Positions 34,954 to 35,990 of a stretch of DNA of 35,990 bases are shown here, in pieces (positions within the stretch are counted from its first letter, which is position 1; every line of letters begins with the position of its first letter). The stretch comes from Planctomycetota bacterium (GTDB lineage Bacteria > Planctomycetota > J058), in NCBI GenBank assembly GCA_019636275.1, contig JAHBXY010000095.1, forward strand, positions 1-35,990. The letters run 5' to 3'. Made by a program: the position numbers and the translations under genes. Under the pieces are notes generated by a model, which was given only the letters and a program-made list of their open reading frames with translations, did not search any database and had not been told where the DNA came from.

Positions 34954-35990
34954 GGAAGGACCTCCGCGGGCTCGCGCCACGCGCGGGACACGGCCGCCCA
35001 GGCGGCGTCGCGCCGCCGGGCGCCCTCGTTTCGATCGACGGGCGCGCGCACCACGCGCGCGACCGGCCCCCGCCGCGCCAGCGCCTCGCGCAGGGCCGGC
35101 AGGTCGTGGACGGTCACGGCCTCGGCGCCGAGGCCGCGCGCGGCGGCCTCGAGGTCGAGCCGGGACGGGGTGAGGAACAGCCGCTCGAACGCCGTCGGGT
35201 GGGCCGCGACCGGGAGCTGGCCGAAGATCGCGCCGCCGCCGTTGTCGACGACGACGACCGTGAGCGGCACCTCGAGCTCGCGCGCGGCCGCCAGGCCGCC
35301 GAGGTCGTGGACGAAGGCCAGGTCGCCCACGAGCGCGACCACCGGGCCCGCCGTCCACGCGAGCGCCGCGCCTGCGGCGGCTGCGATCGTGCCGTCGATC
35401 CCGTTGGCGCCGCGGCTCGAGAGGAGCGCGGCGGTCGGCGCGCCGCCGAAGGCGTCGACGTCGCGCACGGCCAGGCTGCTGGCGACCACGAGGAGCGCGC
35501 CCGGCGGCAGGGCGTCGACGACGGCCCGGGCGACCGCGCCCTCCCACCAGCCGTCGCGGGCGGCCTGGTCGAGGGCCGCCCGCGCGGCCCGGTCGGCGCG
35601 GGTCCACGCGGCGAGCCAGCCGTCGTCGTGCGCGCGCGGGCCAGCCGAGCGCGCCAGGGCGTAGCAGGCGTCGACCGGGTCGGCGACGAGCAGCAGCGCC
35701 GCTTGGTGCTCGGGGTCGTGCCACTGGCCGTCGGGGTCGACGAGCACGGTCTCGGGCGCCGCGTCGGCCAGCCAGCGCTGCGTCGCCTTCGACGTGGGCA
35801 CCTGCCCCAGGCGCAGGGCGTGCGTCGGCCGGTGCTCGGCGCGAAACGCCGGGTCGCGCAGGAGCGCGTCGGCCGCGCGCACGTGGTCGAGGCCCGAGAG
35901 CGCGTCGCACACGACCGGCCAGCCGAGCGCGCGCGAGAGCGCGTCGACGGCCTGCGCCAGCGGCCCCGGGCGGCCGGGCGGCGCGCTGCG
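34950..35990 (-). CDS. menD: SEPHCHC synthase MenD, C-terminal part (start outside window)
   Basis: The stop overlaps menB as ATGA; the gene continues past 35990, so about 347 C-terminal residues are seen. The thiamine-diphosphate-binding half is clear: ALVGDLAFVHDLGGLAAARE (GDL...HD) and VVDNGGGAIFGQLP, the metal/ThDP motif. MenD joins isochorismate to 2-oxoglutarate-derived succinic semialdehyde, the first committed step of menaquinone synthesis. Isochorismate synthase (menF) is expected upstream but lies outside the window. Confidence 0.93.
   Translation of the reverse strand, partial: RSAPPGRPGPLAQAVDALSRALGWPVVCDALSGLDHVRAADALLRDPAFRAEHRPTHALRLGQVPTSKATQRWLADAAPETVLVDPDGQWHDPEHQAALLLVADPVDACYALARSAGPRAHDDGWLAAWTRADRAARAALDQAARDGWWEGAVARAVVDALPPGALLVVASSLAVRDVDAFGGAPTAALLSSRGANGIDGTIAAAAGAALAWTAGPVVALVGDLAFVHDLGGLAAARELEVPLTVVVVDNGGGAIFGQLPVAAHPTAFERLFLTPSRLDLEAAARGLGAEAVTVHDLPALREALARRGPVARVVRAPVDRNEGARRRDAAWAAVSRAWREPAEVLP

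Overview
The window is very GC-rich (about three quarters G+C by eye). Gene content points to a Planctomycetota-like bacterium: an ECF sigma factor coupled to a zinc-finger/RING-like anti-sigma protein, a kinase-like/AAA/TPR/GAF/sigma-54 activator, and small B-box-like and proline-rich proteins. The lineage is inferred from gene content; no rRNA, tRNA or other marker is present. I see no CRISPR array, transposase or prophage.

Layout. 1-2.45 kb: a partial exported coiled-coil membrane protein (-), a lysine-rich histone-H1-like protein (-) and thioredoxin (+). 2.5-7.4 kb: one giant regulatory protein (-), a degenerate kinase domain followed by an AAA/TPR/GAF/sigma-54 activator, split by a one-base frame change. 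7.4-7.86 kb: non-coding, bounded by inverted copies of a dispersed repeat. 7.86-11.4 kb: lipoprotein hydrolase, NYN-domain protein, a 72-residue protein and an ECF sigma factor (all -). 11.5-15.7 kb: glycosyltransferase, pentapeptide-repeat protein, a membrane-anchored unknown and a lipoprotein (all -). 15.8-17.5 kb: pilT (+) with a convergent unknown gene. 17.6-21.6 kb: an 11-residue-repeat protein (-), an ECF sigma and its large transmembrane anti-sigma partner (+), and a small zinc-finger membrane protein (-). 21.6-26.7 kb: a YfhO-like membrane protein (-), an ArsR/SRPBCC pair (+), a PD-(D/E)XK-type protein (+) and a membrane protein with a duplicated domain (-).

26.8-36 kb is a compact menaquinone operon on the minus strand: menD(partial)-menB-menA-menC-menE::polyprenyl synthase-aroF-menG-menH. 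Every junction overlaps, almost always by an ATGA or GTGA. Together these genes cover chorismate supply (aroF), head-group construction (menD, menH, menC, menE, menB), prenyl tail synthesis, prenylation (menA) and methylation (menG). Only isochorismate synthase and a dedicated DHNA-CoA thioesterase are not seen; the window cuts off upstream of menD.

Most notable: (1) menC carries about three tandem 90-bp copies of a palindromic repeat in frame, while its enolase-superfamily catalytic residues remain. The same repeat occurs in the intergenic region at 7.4-7.8 kb. (2) menE is fused in frame to a polyprenyl diphosphate synthase. (3) The kinase-like domain of the sigma-54 activator lacks the HRD and DFG aspartates. 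(4) The anti-sigma protein joins a zinc finger, RING-like cluster, membrane helix, STN-like domain and probable propeller. (5) At least five genes change frame by a base at one point, which looks like consensus error or recent mutation and warns against literal reading of single ORFs here.
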